Of a stretch of DNA of 21,702 nt, positions 1 to 4,736 are shown piece after piece (position 1 is the first letter of the stretch; every line of letters starts with the position of its first letter). The translations under genes were made by a program, and so were the position numbers. The stretch is taken from IMG/VR virus record IMGVR_UViG_3300007354_000021, positions 1 to 21,702 of that record, one strand, 5' to 3'. A model generated the notes under the pieces. The model was given only the letters and a program-made list of their open reading frames with translations, had not been told where the DNA came from and searched no databases. This DNA is from a virus.

Positions 1-38
1 CTAAGCTCTTTCCCTTTAGCTATCAACAACTTCCAATG

Positions 39-93
39 TTTTTAGGTTCCAGTGGGGCAACCCTTGAGAGTTCGAGTCTCTCCATTCGCACCA
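39..93 (+). other. attP: Phage attachment site core: 3' part of a tRNA-Leu(UAG) gene
   Basis: The stretch reads as the 3' part of a tRNA: anticodon loop TTTAGGT (41-47, anticodon TAG), 3' anticodon strand TCCAG, a long class-II variable arm (about 53-67), T arm GAGAG/CTCTC around TTCGAGT, acceptor strand CATTCGC and encoded CCA ending at 93. The bases before 41 do not pair with the anticodon strand (CTGGA would be needed) and no D arm is visible, so this is a fragment, not a working tRNA gene. Tyrosine integrases commonly use such tRNA 3' ends as attB. The integrase lies 150 bp away. Because non-tRNA sequence is on the 5' side while the integrase is on the 3' side, the arrangement fits attP of an unintegrated or circular phage genome better than an integrated junction. 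Confidence 0.85.
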
Positions 94-148
94 TCCAAAT
101 GGTTGTTTATCAAGGTATTTCCACTGGTTATAGCTTAAGTGTGACAAG

Positions 149-196
149 AGTGTGCCCTTTGGTTAGACACACTTCAGGGCACATTTAGGGCACACT
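149..196. repeat. Candidate integrase arm-binding repeats
   Basis: AGTGTGCCCT at 149-158 is repeated as its exact inverse AGGGCACACT at 187-196, with a partial copy AGGGCACA at 176-183. A further exact copy AGTGTGCCCT lies at 4893-4902. Short repeats between a tRNA-type core and the integrase gene are typical of arm-type sites bound by the N-terminal domain of tyrosine integrases. The role is inferred from position only. Confidence 0.5.
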
Positions 197-201
197 TCAT
201 C

Positions 202-213
202 GCGATGGATCGC
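202..213. promoter_or_regulatory. Operator-like dyad beside integrase
   Basis: GCGATGGATCGC is a perfect dyad (GCGAT, 2-bp spacer, ATCGC). It matches the dyads at 4635-4680 and 2322-2350 and lies just downstream of the integrase stop codon and next to the candidate arm sites. It could be an operator or an accessory site for excision control. Confidence 0.4.
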
Positions 214-242
214 TTCGAGACGCACCCTCCAGCCTCTTTTTG

Positions 243-1277
243 TCACTCTTGAGGTTCAGAAGATTTTACTCCGTTCAGTGTCTCAGTAGCCTTCCGTAGT
301 CTCTCAGGATCAAGATGAGCATACTTTAACGTGGTCTGTATGCTCTTATGCCCTAAGAACTCTTTCACTATCATCAAGTCCATACCAGCATTCACCAAGC
401 GGCTAGCTGTAGCATGTCTCAACGCATGGATCACAAACCCATTATCCTCGGATAACCCTATTCTCTCCTTTGCCCAGTTCCAATAATACTCACACTTATC
501 TTTAGTGAGCGATCCAAAAGGTTTATTCCCGAACCGTAGCCTGTCCTCAAGAATACCCTTAACTCTATCAGTAATAGGTAACATCTTAGGATGATCTGCT
601 TTATTCTCCCATACGTATATAACACCCTTGGATAAATCGATATCCTTTTCCTCTAATGCTAATCCCTCTGATAGTCTAACTCCAGTATCTCGTAGGAATT
701 CCACAAATGAAGCCATTAGACAACGATAATATCCACCTTTGTCTCTCAATACTCCAGTTATAAGGGATTCTTCTTTATCAGATACCCACCTTATTCTATT
801 ATTATTCTCCTTCATTCTAGGTATCTTTGGTATATTAGATACTTCTCCCCATTCTACAGCTAGGGCGAGTATCTTACTTATAAGGGATAGTTTTCTGTTG
901 ATAGTAGCTAGAGCGTATTCCTTCTCTATCATAGTAGATACCAAGGCATTAAGCCTCGCTCTGTCAATATCATATAATAGGGTATTACCCCCTATTATCT
1001 CTTCAATTATCTTCCAATTATGGTCATAGGTTTCAGGAGATTTACTATTGATAGACCAAAACTCTTTATAAGCTCTGTCATAAGCTTGCTTTAGGGTTAG
1101 TCCACTAGGCTTTCCCTTTGGCTTTAAACCATGCTCTTGAGTATAAAGCTCTTTCATTCGAGCATCGTGAAACTTCTTAGCTAATCCCTTATCTTCTGTC
1201 TTGGTGGATTCCCTAAACCTTTTTCCGTTGACTGTTATGTCTATCCACCAGACATTACCACGTTTCTTTAGTGCCAT
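243..1277 (-). CDS. int: Tyrosine recombinase / phage integrase
   Basis: 344-aa site-specific recombinase that would join attP to the host tRNA-Leu gene. An N-terminal arm-DNA-binding-like segment (about residues 1-50, RGNVWWIDITVNGKR) precedes a SAM-like core-binding domain (about 60-155) and a catalytic domain (165-335). Visible catalytic residues are R201 (DTGVRLSEGL), K226 in the beta-hairpin, H284 and R287 (HALRH), H310 (LGHKS) and the nucleophile Y319 (TLKYAHLD). All the expected residues are present, so it should be active. The ATG has an AAGGA Shine-Dalgarno that overlaps the end of the upstream regulator gene (3 bp between genes), so the two are translated from one message. Attachment core and candidate arm repeats lie directly downstream. 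A T7-like phage with an integrase is expected to be temperate. Confidence 0.96.
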   Translation of the reverse strand: MALKKRGNVWWIDITVNGKRFRESTKTEDKGLAKKFHDARMKELYTQEHGLKPKGKPSGLTLKQAYDRAYKEFWSINSKSPETYDHNWKIIEEIIGGNTLLYDIDRARLNALVSTMIEKEYALATINRKLSLISKILALAVEWGEVSNIPKIPRMKENNNRIRWVSDKEESLITGVLRDKGGYYRCLMASFVEFLRDTGVRLSEGLALEEKDIDLSKGVIYVWENKADHPKMLPITDRVKGILEDRLRFGNKPFGSLTKDKCEYYWNWAKERIGLSEDNGFVIHALRHATASRLVNAGMDLMIVKEFLGHKSIQTTLKYAHLDPERLRKATETLNGVKSSEPQE

Positions 1278-1280
1278 CTT

Positions 1281-1604
1281 TTAGATTCCTTCTATGTTCG
1301 AGACTAATTCTTTCCCTTTGGCTGTCAACTCGATAGTCTTATATCGTCTATCGGGATAACCTTCTTTTAGGGATACTAGGCGATAACCTTGATGCCGTTT
1401 AGGAATCCCAACGGATAGATAGCTAGCGTTCCTGCTAGCGCTGGCGTTCGACATGCCTAAGGCTCTTTCCAAGTCCTGTACCGTACATTGTCCTTGTTTT
1501 TGGGCAATAATGATAAAGGATTGAATTGTCTGCAACGGTAGCTCTGAGTTACCTGTTGCTGCCTTGATTAAGTCTAAGGCTTTGTTCAACTCTTGAAGCG
1601 TCAC
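1281..1604 (-). CDS. Winged-helix (MarR-like) transcriptional regulator
   Basis: 107 aa, starting at a GTG preceded by AGGGGAAAGG. Residues about 23-100 look like a MarR-type winged helix: a helix with TIQSFIIIAQKQGQC, a helix-turn-helix around VQDLERALGMSNASASRNASYL (recognition helix near SNASASRN), and a wing with YPDRRYKTIELTAKGKEL. It lacks the long dimerisation helices of full MarR proteins (usually 140-160 aa). It lies directly upstream of the integrase in the same transcription unit, so it probably controls lysogeny, integration or excision; it could also act as a recombination directionality factor. The operator it binds is unknown; the repeated GYGAT-2-ATCRC dyads are one candidate. 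Confidence 0.75.
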   Translation of the reverse strand: MTLQELNKALDLIKAATGNSELPLQTIQSFIIIAQKQGQCTVQDLERALGMSNASASRNASYLSVGIPKRHQGYRLVSLKEGYPDRRYKTIELTAKGKELVSNIEGI

Positions 1605-1749
1605 TTTCCTTTCCCCTGTTTAATTTGCTGATTGTTATTTTTGTTCGACAAAGCCTGACGAATAAATTCCTTTCGTCTTTATCTATCCATGCTCCCTTAA
1701 TCCCGTCGAACTCGATGAATATTTCAGCATAAAAAAACTTAAAAAACAT
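1549..1749 (-). CDS. Possible 66-aa leader protein upstream of the regulator
   Basis: An ATG-started frame inside the leader of the regulator-integrase message, beginning with an aromatic-rich MFFKFFYAEIF stretch followed by a charged half. It overlaps the start of the regulator by 56 bp in another frame, which is unusual for this compact genome, and the nearest Shine-Dalgarno-like AGG is about 12 nt from the ATG. A longer version starting at TTG (1818) is unlikely because that TTG is the -35 box of the promoter. No family recognised; it may be an untranslated leader. Confidence 0.25.
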   Translation of the reverse strand: MFFKFFYAEIFIEFDGIKGAWIDKDERNLFVRLCRTKITISKLNRGKESDASRVEQSLRLNQGSNR

Positions 1750-1790
1750 GTGAATATTGCCTAAATCTGTAGGAATGTAAACGATCCTTA

Positions 1791-1818
1791 AGTGTAGCAG
1801 TCCATTGTTGTCCGTCAA
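1791..1818 (-). promoter_or_regulatory. Sigma-70-like promoter for regulator-integrase operon
   Basis: On the minus strand TTGACG (1813-1818), a 16-bp spacer ending in TGC, and TACACT (1791-1796). The -35 matches 5/6, the -10 matches 4/6, and the TGn gives an extended -10. It lies just after the terminator at 1866-1890 and is the only good promoter before the regulator gene. Confidence 0.55.
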
Positions 1819-1837
1819 ATTTAACTTCCAGGTGTCG

Positions 1838-1850
1838 CTTAATGAGATTC
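1838..1850 (+). repeat. CTTAATGAGAYTC repeat, copy upstream of the int promoter
   Basis: CTTAATGAGATTC is about 20 bp upstream of the -35 at 1818. Related copies are CTTAATGAGACTC at 2910-2922 and, inverted, GAATCTCATTAAG at 2971-2983. Three copies of a 13-mer in 1.2 kb suggest a protein-binding site; no function is known to me. Confidence 0.35.
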
Positions 1851-1865
1851 AGGGTGATGTGAGAT

Positions 1866-1890
1866 AAAAAAAGGGCGCTTCATGCGCCCT
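1866..1890 (-). terminator. Intrinsic terminator ending the accessory operon
   Basis: On the minus strand AGGGCGC, loop ATGAA, GCGCCCT, then seven T (1865-1871): a perfect 7-bp GC-rich stem with T tract. The TGA stop of the 134-aa gene (1880-1882) is inside the loop. It separates the accessory operon from the regulator-integrase operon. Confidence 0.9.
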
Positions 1891-2284
1891 CCCGATATGT
1901 GCAAGCGGCGTAATCTAAAGCATGGCCGCCGAGAACACCCGGTTTTAAGTTCCAGCCGCAACGATAGGCTTCGATCATGTTTGCCATCTCGCAGCGGAGA
2001 GCATTCCGCTGCCGATCAAAACTAAAGGTTTGCCGCCATTTGCAGTTCTTAGTGCATTCGGGCGGCACAGAGCCTATGGATGGATCAACTGGTGTTGGGC
2101 GCTTGGGGGCTGGACTTATGTAAGTCCAGCCGCCGTCCTCATAAACGTGGCGTCCTTGTAAAACTGGGTCATCTGAATATACGTCCATGAACACCGGAGC
2201 ATCACGCAATTCACCGGCTTGCACGGCCTCATACACGTTGAGGGTGCGAATTTCTTGGCATACATAATATATGGCGGAAATCAT
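1880..2284 (-). CDS. Hypothetical cysteine-containing protein, 134 aa
   Basis: Not recognised. The ATG at 2284 follows TAGGAGTAAAACA, a good Shine-Dalgarno. The N-terminal half is mildly acidic (MDVYSDDP); the middle has a Trp/Pro-rich segment (GGWTYISPAPKRPTP); the C-terminal half has five cysteines (PPECTKNCKW, NALRCEM, AYRCGW, YAACTY), which could bind metal or form disulfides. There is no signal peptide or membrane segment. It looks more GC-rich than the flanking small genes, so it may be a more recent cargo gene. It is last in the accessory operon, its stop codon lies inside the terminator loop, and two operator-like dyads precede it. Confidence 0.75.
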   Translation of the reverse strand: MISAIYYVCQEIRTLNVYEAVQAGELRDAPVFMDVYSDDPVLQGRHVYEDGGWTYISPAPKRPTPVDPSIGSVPPECTKNCKWRQTFSFDRQRNALRCEMANMIEAYRCGWNLKPGVLGGHALDYAACTYREGA

Positions 2285-2321
2285 TGTTTTACTCCTATAT
2301 ATTTGATTGTCGTGTACCTAT

Positions 2322-2350
2322 GCGGTCCATGAGTGTATGTGATCCATCAC
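2322..2350. promoter_or_regulatory. Tandem operator-like dyads upstream of the 134-aa gene
   Basis: GCGGTCCATGAG (2322-2333) and the perfect dyad GTGATCCATCAC (2339-2350) start exactly 17 bp apart, the same spacing as the three sites at 4635-4680. They lie 38-66 bp before the start codon at 2284, after the hairpin at 2367-2396, where a secondary promoter would sit. I see no convincing -35/-10 pair. Confidence 0.5.
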
Positions 2351-2366
2351 TTTTTATAAAACAAGG

Positions 2367-2396
2367 TCGCCCCTTGGCTGTCGGGCTTCGGGGCGA
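2367..2396 (-). terminator. Probable intrinsic terminator or attenuator
   Basis: On the minus strand TCGCCCC, a 16-nt loop, GGGGCGA, then CCTTGTTTTATAAAAAG. Stem of 7 bp, GC-rich, with an interrupted T tract a few bases later. It lies after the 68-aa gene and before the dyads at 2322-2350, so it may partly insulate the 134-aa gene. Confidence 0.55.
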
Positions 2397-2426
2397 TTGT
2401 TTAGGGTGTCGCTTTAGGCCGACGCT

Positions 2427-2633
2427 TTAGCTTGCTGTTATTTGTACATCTATGCCTTGATAGACCATAGCTAACCCAACAACGATACTTCCGGCATCCA
2501 TATCTTTTTGTAAATCCTCCAGTACGTAACAGAACGCTGCTAGTGCATTTCCATCCAATACCTTAATAATTTGTGTTGGAGTACCGGACATCTGTACTCC
2601 ATTTATCCAGCAAGTGACGTGTTTGATTTTCAT
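2427..2633 (-). CDS. Hypothetical small phage protein, 68 aa
   Basis: Not recognised. The ATG at 2633 is preceded by AAGGAAAAGAGAG. It starts with a short beta-like segment containing KHVTCWINGVQMSG, followed by an amphipathic helix (NALAAFCYVLEDLQKDMD) and a hydrophobic C-terminal strand region (SIVVGLAMVYQGIDVQI) that is too polar at its ends for a clear membrane segment. It lies 18 bp behind the 67-aa gene in the same operon. Size, Shine-Dalgarno and packing support a real gene of the early accessory type. Confidence 0.65.
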   Translation of the reverse strand: MKIKHVTCWINGVQMSGTPTQIIKVLDGNALAAFCYVLEDLQKDMDAGSIVVGLAMVYQGIDVQITAS

Positions 2634-2651
2634 GGTATTTCTCTCTTTTCC

Positions 2652-2855
2652 TTACAGTTTAATAACCTTGCCTTTTGTCCCTCTATTCCATGGGATTCTA
2701 GGAATATTCAATCCCTTTATTTCCCTATGCTCTTCATAAGCCCATTTAATGTAATGGGGCTCAAAAGAACTAGGCAGTTTTCCGTTGTTTCGATCCGCTA
2801 AGCAGATCATTTCTTGTAAAGCCGTTCTTCTAACATTTGGCATATACCTACGCAT
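2652..2855 (-). CDS. Hypothetical basic protein, 67 aa
   Basis: Not recognised. The ATG at 2855 follows AAAGGAGAAAAACAA, a strong Shine-Dalgarno. Rich in Arg/Lys (MRRYMPNVRRTALQEM, IPWNRGTKGKVIKL) with a central amphipathic region, so it may bind nucleic acid or a host protein. Short basic proteins of this kind are common among T7-like early genes. Followed after 18 bp by the 68-aa gene. Confidence 0.65.
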   Translation of the reverse strand: MRRYMPNVRRTALQEMICLADRNNGKLPSSFEPHYIKWAYEEHREIKGLNIPRIPWNRGTKGKVIKL

Positions 2856-2909
2856 TTGTTTTTCTCCTTTGGTTATTCCTAGAGAGCATTACGCCACTCT
2901 CTTTAGGCG

Positions 2910-2983
2910 CTTAATGAGACTCACGATAATATGCGATCCTTGGGGAGTAATCTCCCCTGACTCGCTGTAGGAATCTCATTAAG
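2910..2983. repeat. 10-bp inverted repeat enclosing a perfect 6-bp hairpin
   Basis: CTTAATGAGA (2910-2919) and TCTCATTAAG (2974-2983) are exact inverse copies. Between them GGGGAG (2942-2947) and CTCCCC (2952-2957) form a perfect stem with loop TAAT. The right arm abuts the next hairpin (2983-3014). The whole gap between the 118- and 67-aa genes is therefore structured. Confidence 0.6.
2911..2979 (-). CDS. Possible 22-aa basic peptide
   Basis: A short ATG frame (MRFLQRVRGDYSPRIAYY..., Arg-rich) that begins immediately after the hairpin at 2983-3014, with GGGGA about 4 nt before the ATG. The position relative to the hairpin is like that of the 25-aa peptide at 3416-3493. It overlaps the inverted repeat, which may be the real reason for its sequence. 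Weak call. Confidence 0.2.
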   Translation of the reverse strand: MRFLQRVRGDYSPRIAYYRESH

Positions 2984-3014
2984 TATTCCCCTACGGAGTT
3001 ACTGTAGGGGATAC
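2983..3014. repeat. Intergenic hairpin 1 (loop GGAGTTACT)
   Basis: GTATTCCCCTAC (2983-2994), 9-nt loop GGAGTTACT (2995-3003), GTAGGGGATAC (3004-3014): an 11-bp stem with one bulged T. It directly follows the 118-aa gene. Its flanks (TTAAGTATTCC and ATACGTTAGTGTA) match those of the hairpin at 3508-3540. No T tract follows, so an RNA processing or stabilising role is more likely than termination. Confidence 0.75.
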
Positions 3015-3031
3015 GTTAGTGTAGATACTAC

Positions 3032-3388
3032 TTAATCAACTTCCGAGAATACGTCCATTATATATTCTTTGATACCGTTCTTATCCCTGCCGGTTACTCT
3101 AATGTCATATCTCCCGAATGCTGGGGTTATTATTACCTTATGCTCAGTCCATCCACTATAAAAGCCATTATCGTTCATATGGTGGAAACTGGTGATAAAC
3201 ACAAGCTTTTTACTTGTGGAGGCATCAATATCTAGTTTCGTTCCGCAGTCAAAACCTGCACCATGAGGGAGACGCCTACATAGGTCATCGAGATGCTCTC
3301 GATGTGTCTTTTCCCAAGCTTTATTACCTGATTTTTGGCAGTTCTTGAGAGCTTCTAAAATTTGCGCTATTTCTGTGTAAAGATTCAT
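3032..3388 (-). CDS. Conserved hypothetical phage/plasmid protein, 118 aa
   Basis: The ATG at 3388 follows CTGGAGGATTTACAAG. The N-terminal third is a helical segment (MNLYTEIAQILEALKNCQKS... with KTHREHLDDLCRRLPHG). The rest is a beta-rich domain with GFDCGTKLDIDAS, LVFITSFHHMND, GFYSGWTEHKVIITPAFG and YDIRVTGRDKNGIKEYIMDVF. From memory, this arrangement (GxGxDxGTK, FHHMN.NGxYxGWTEH, ITGRDxNxIKEY) is widespread as an uncharacterised protein in phages and mobile elements; no biochemical function is known to me. It lies between two hairpins in the accessory operon. Confidence 0.8.
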   Translation of the reverse strand: MNLYTEIAQILEALKNCQKSGNKAWEKTHREHLDDLCRRLPHGAGFDCGTKLDIDASTSKKLVFITSFHHMNDNGFYSGWTEHKVIITPAFGRYDIRVTGRDKNGIKEYIMDVFSEVD

Positions 3389-3415
3389 CTTGTAAATCCT
3401 CCAGTTGTGTATATA

Positions 3416-3493
3416 TCAGATAAATAAAACCACGTGCCCTATAGTCAATAGAGAGACCATAGGAATGAATGTGAAATATACTAGGGTAAACAT
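3416..3493 (-). CDS. Hydrophobic 25-aa membrane peptide
   Basis: ATG at 3491-3493 follows AAGGAG at ideal spacing (AAGGAGTACACA then ATG). The peptide starts MFTLVYFTFIPMVSLL, ends IGHVVLFI, and is almost entirely hydrophobic with no charged residue, so it should be a single membrane-spanning segment. It starts directly after the hairpin at 3508-3540 and ends 27 bp before the 118-aa gene. Function unknown; size and character fit host-membrane-acting phage micropeptides (toxic, superinfection-exclusion or regulatory). Confidence 0.6.
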   Translation of the reverse strand: MFTLVYFTFIPMVSLLTIGHVVLFI

Positions 3494-3507
3494 TGTGTAC
3501 TCCTTAA

Positions 3508-3540
3508 GTATTCCACTACAGTAACTCCGTAGTGGAATAC
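3508..3540. repeat. Intergenic hairpin 2 (loop AGTAACTCC)
   Basis: GTATTCCACTAC (3508-3519), loop AGTAACTCC (3520-3528), GTAGTGGAATAC (3529-3540): a perfect 12-bp stem. It lies after the 75-aa gene and before the Shine-Dalgarno of the 25-aa peptide. The loop is the exact reverse complement of the loop of hairpin 1 at 2995-3003 while the outer flanks are in the same orientation. Confidence 0.85.
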
Positions 3541-3558
3541 GTTGGTGTATATGTAGGG

Positions 3559-3786
3559 TTATTCAAAATCCCTTAAGGCTAACCTCACTGTACGGAGAGA
3601 ATAGCGAACTCCGTCTGGTGTTTTAGCTGGAAGACTGGAAAATAGGAGACTAGCAGCCTCATCCAGTGTCTTTGTTTGGTTAACGCACTCCTTCGCTAAC
3701 CTGTACAAGCCTTCGTCGTTGTTTATCCATAGAGACACGTTCCATGCGTTGTAGGATTCGTGTCCGTTATAGGGTTTAGATTTCAT
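3559..3786 (-). CDS. Conserved small phage protein (NAWNVxLWIxNDEGLY motif), 75 aa
   Basis: The ATG at 3786 follows CCTAAGGAGATAAGCC, a strong Shine-Dalgarno. It contains the motif NGHESYNAWNVSLWINND followed by EGLYRLAKECV, then a helical acidic region and a basic C-terminal helix (GVRYSLRTVRLALRDFE). The NGxxSxNAWNVxLWIxNDExLY pattern recurs in small uncharacterised phage and plasmid proteins (I recall a DUF of this kind, but cannot confirm the name). Soluble, function unknown. Its start-region leader is nearly identical to that of the 242-aa gene upstream. Confidence 0.8.
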   Translation of the reverse strand: MKSKPYNGHESYNAWNVSLWINNDEGLYRLAKECVNQTKTLDEAASLLFSSLPAKTPDGVRYSLRTVRLALRDFE

Positions 3787-3790
3787 GGCT

Positions 3791-3816
3791 TATCTCCTTA
3801 GGTTGATTGATTATGC
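3791..3816 (-). repeat. Duplicated translation-initiation leader, copy 2
   Basis: The 26 nt before the 75-aa gene (3791-3816) match the 26 nt before the 242-aa gene (4545-4570) at 24 positions; both contain ACCTAAGGAGATA on the minus strand. The copy overlaps the 242-aa stop codon (3811-3813). It may be a duplicated ribosome-loading element or a relic of gene duplication or cassette insertion. Confidence 0.7.
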
Positions 3817-4539
3817 AGCCACCAAGCGGGTGACAGCGATAATTTGACCGGCCTCGTTGCGAATAGCTGTAGGTCCGGTGTCCGGGGCATACATCCCAAC
3901 ACGACCGGGACAGGCACTCAATACGAGCGCCGACACCAGACATGGATTACCTTCTGTGGGTAGTCCTGTAACCTCACCAAACACTCTTTTAATGATTGGT
4001 GCGCCGGTGATCGGACAACTGCCTATGATTTCCTCAGTTGAGGAAACACGGGCAACAGTCCCACTAGGCGGGATAGTGGTCTCCGTGCCGTCTTGGGCGC
4101 GGATGGTTATTGCGTGTGGAGTTAAATTGATTAGCTCCTCCTGCTTTTTTTCTAAGATTTCCCTAATTACTCTAACTCGAGTCTTCCAGGCCGGTTCATC
4201 TTCTAATCCCATAGAAGAAAAATCAGGTGCTTCGCCCAGCACCTGAGTAACCTTTGAATGCGCCTTTTCAAAGGCTTCTAACATGTCCTTAGCTGCCGAT
4301 TCAGCCGCTTCTTTAGCAGCGGCCAGCCCCTCATCGCCTATCAACTCAATGAAGCCGCTAGCCCTGCTTTCTTGATTCAGGATTTCTTCCCAAATCTTAT
4401 GGCTAAGAATGCCCATGGCCGTCTTGTCACCGTCCTTGGCGACAAGCCATGTTTTCCATACGAATCCCGTCCGTTTCTCTTTGACGGAGAAACGGCCATC
4501 ATGAAAAGATACATCAGCTCTTACTTCTACTACGCTCAT
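3811..4539 (-). CDS. Two-domain accessory protein with C-terminal NLTPH domain, 242 aa
   Basis: First gene after the sigma-70 promoter at 4595-4622; the ATG at 4539 follows AAGGAGATACGAAG. The N-terminal part (about 1-60) is a small beta-rich module (EVRADVSFHDGRFSVKEKR); residues 60-135 are helical and Ala/Glu-rich (EGLAAAKEAAESAAKDMLEA, then IREILEKKQEE), possibly coiled coil. The C-terminal part (about 137-242) begins LINLTPHAITI and contains TIPPSGTVARV, RVFGEVTGLP, CLVSALVLSACP and APDTGPTAIRNEAGQIIAV. This NLTPH...GTGP..R...G.I.GV pattern is familiar as a stand-alone phage/cyanobacterial-type protein of about 100 aa with unknown function, so this looks like a fusion. No enzymatic motif can be assigned. 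Confidence 0.8.
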   Translation of the reverse strand: MSVVEVRADVSFHDGRFSVKEKRTGFVWKTWLVAKDGDKTAMGILSHKIWEEILNQESRASGFIELIGDEGLAAAKEAAESAAKDMLEAFEKAHSKVTQVLGEAPDFSSMGLEDEPAWKTRVRVIREILEKKQEELINLTPHAITIRAQDGTETTIPPSGTVARVSSTEEIIGSCPITGAPIIKRVFGEVTGLPTEGNPCLVSALVLSACPGRVGMYAPDTGPTAIRNEAGQIIAVTRLVAA

Positions 4540-4594
4540 CTTCGTATCTCCTTAGGTTGCTTGATTGTGCCCAGAACATCCAGGCTTGAAGCGA

Positions 4595-4622
4595 ACTATA
4601 CACGATCTTTTGAGCATGTCAA
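4595..4622 (-). promoter_or_regulatory. Strong sigma-70 promoter of the accessory/early operon
   Basis: On the minus strand TTGACA (4617-4622, 6/6), a 16-bp spacer and TATAGT (4595-4600, 5/6). It is about 55 bp before the start codon at 4539 and is the best host-type promoter in the window. Three operator-like dyads begin 12 bp upstream of the -35. A host promoter at this place resembles the early promoters of T7-like phages. Confidence 0.85.
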
Positions 4623-4634
4623 GCATTTTTGTAT

Positions 4635-4680
4635 GCGATCCATCACTGTGTGCGATCCATCGCTGTATTCGATCCATGAG
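4635..4680. promoter_or_regulatory. Three tandem operator-like dyads, 17-bp period
   Basis: GCGATCCATCAC (4635-4646), GCGATCCATCGC (4652-4663) and TCGATCCATGAG (4669-4680) start exactly 17 bp apart; the first two are good dyads of GYGAT, CC, ATCRC. They lie upstream of the -35 box of the early promoter on the same helical-phase-independent spacing. They probably bind a dimeric regulator, as activator or as cooperative repressor. Confidence 0.7.
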
Positions 4681-4689
4681 TGTAGACCC

Positions 4690-4736
4690 TTGGTGTCAAC
4701 GCTTGGGGTTGCTTGTGTTGAGACCAATGGTGTCTC
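4690..4736. promoter_or_regulatory. Second operator-like motif family (GTTGAGACCAA)
   Basis: TTGGTGTCAAC (4690-4700) and GTTGAGACCAA (4717-4727) form an 11-bp inverted repeat with one mismatch, and TGGTGTCTC follows at 4728-4736 so that GAGAC (4720-4724) also pairs with GTCTC (4732-4736). A second regulator may bind here, next to the 17-bp dyads. Role not established. Confidence 0.4.

Noticed and set aside
1-93. Intact tRNA gene
   Set aside because: No 5' acceptor, D arm or 5' anticodon strand; only the 3' part is present.
1549-1818. 89-aa version of the leader ORF starting at TTG 1818
   Set aside because: The TTG is the -35 box (TTGACG) of the regulator-integrase promoter, so it would not be in the transcript.
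3431-3452. T7/SP6-like promoter reading TTGACTATAGGGCACG on the minus strand
   Set aside because: Lies inside the 25-aa peptide gene and lacks the TGTCTCTATAG shared by promoters A and B.
3857-4246. 129-aa plus-strand frame
   Set aside because: Antisense shadow of the conserved C-terminal domain of the 242-aa gene.
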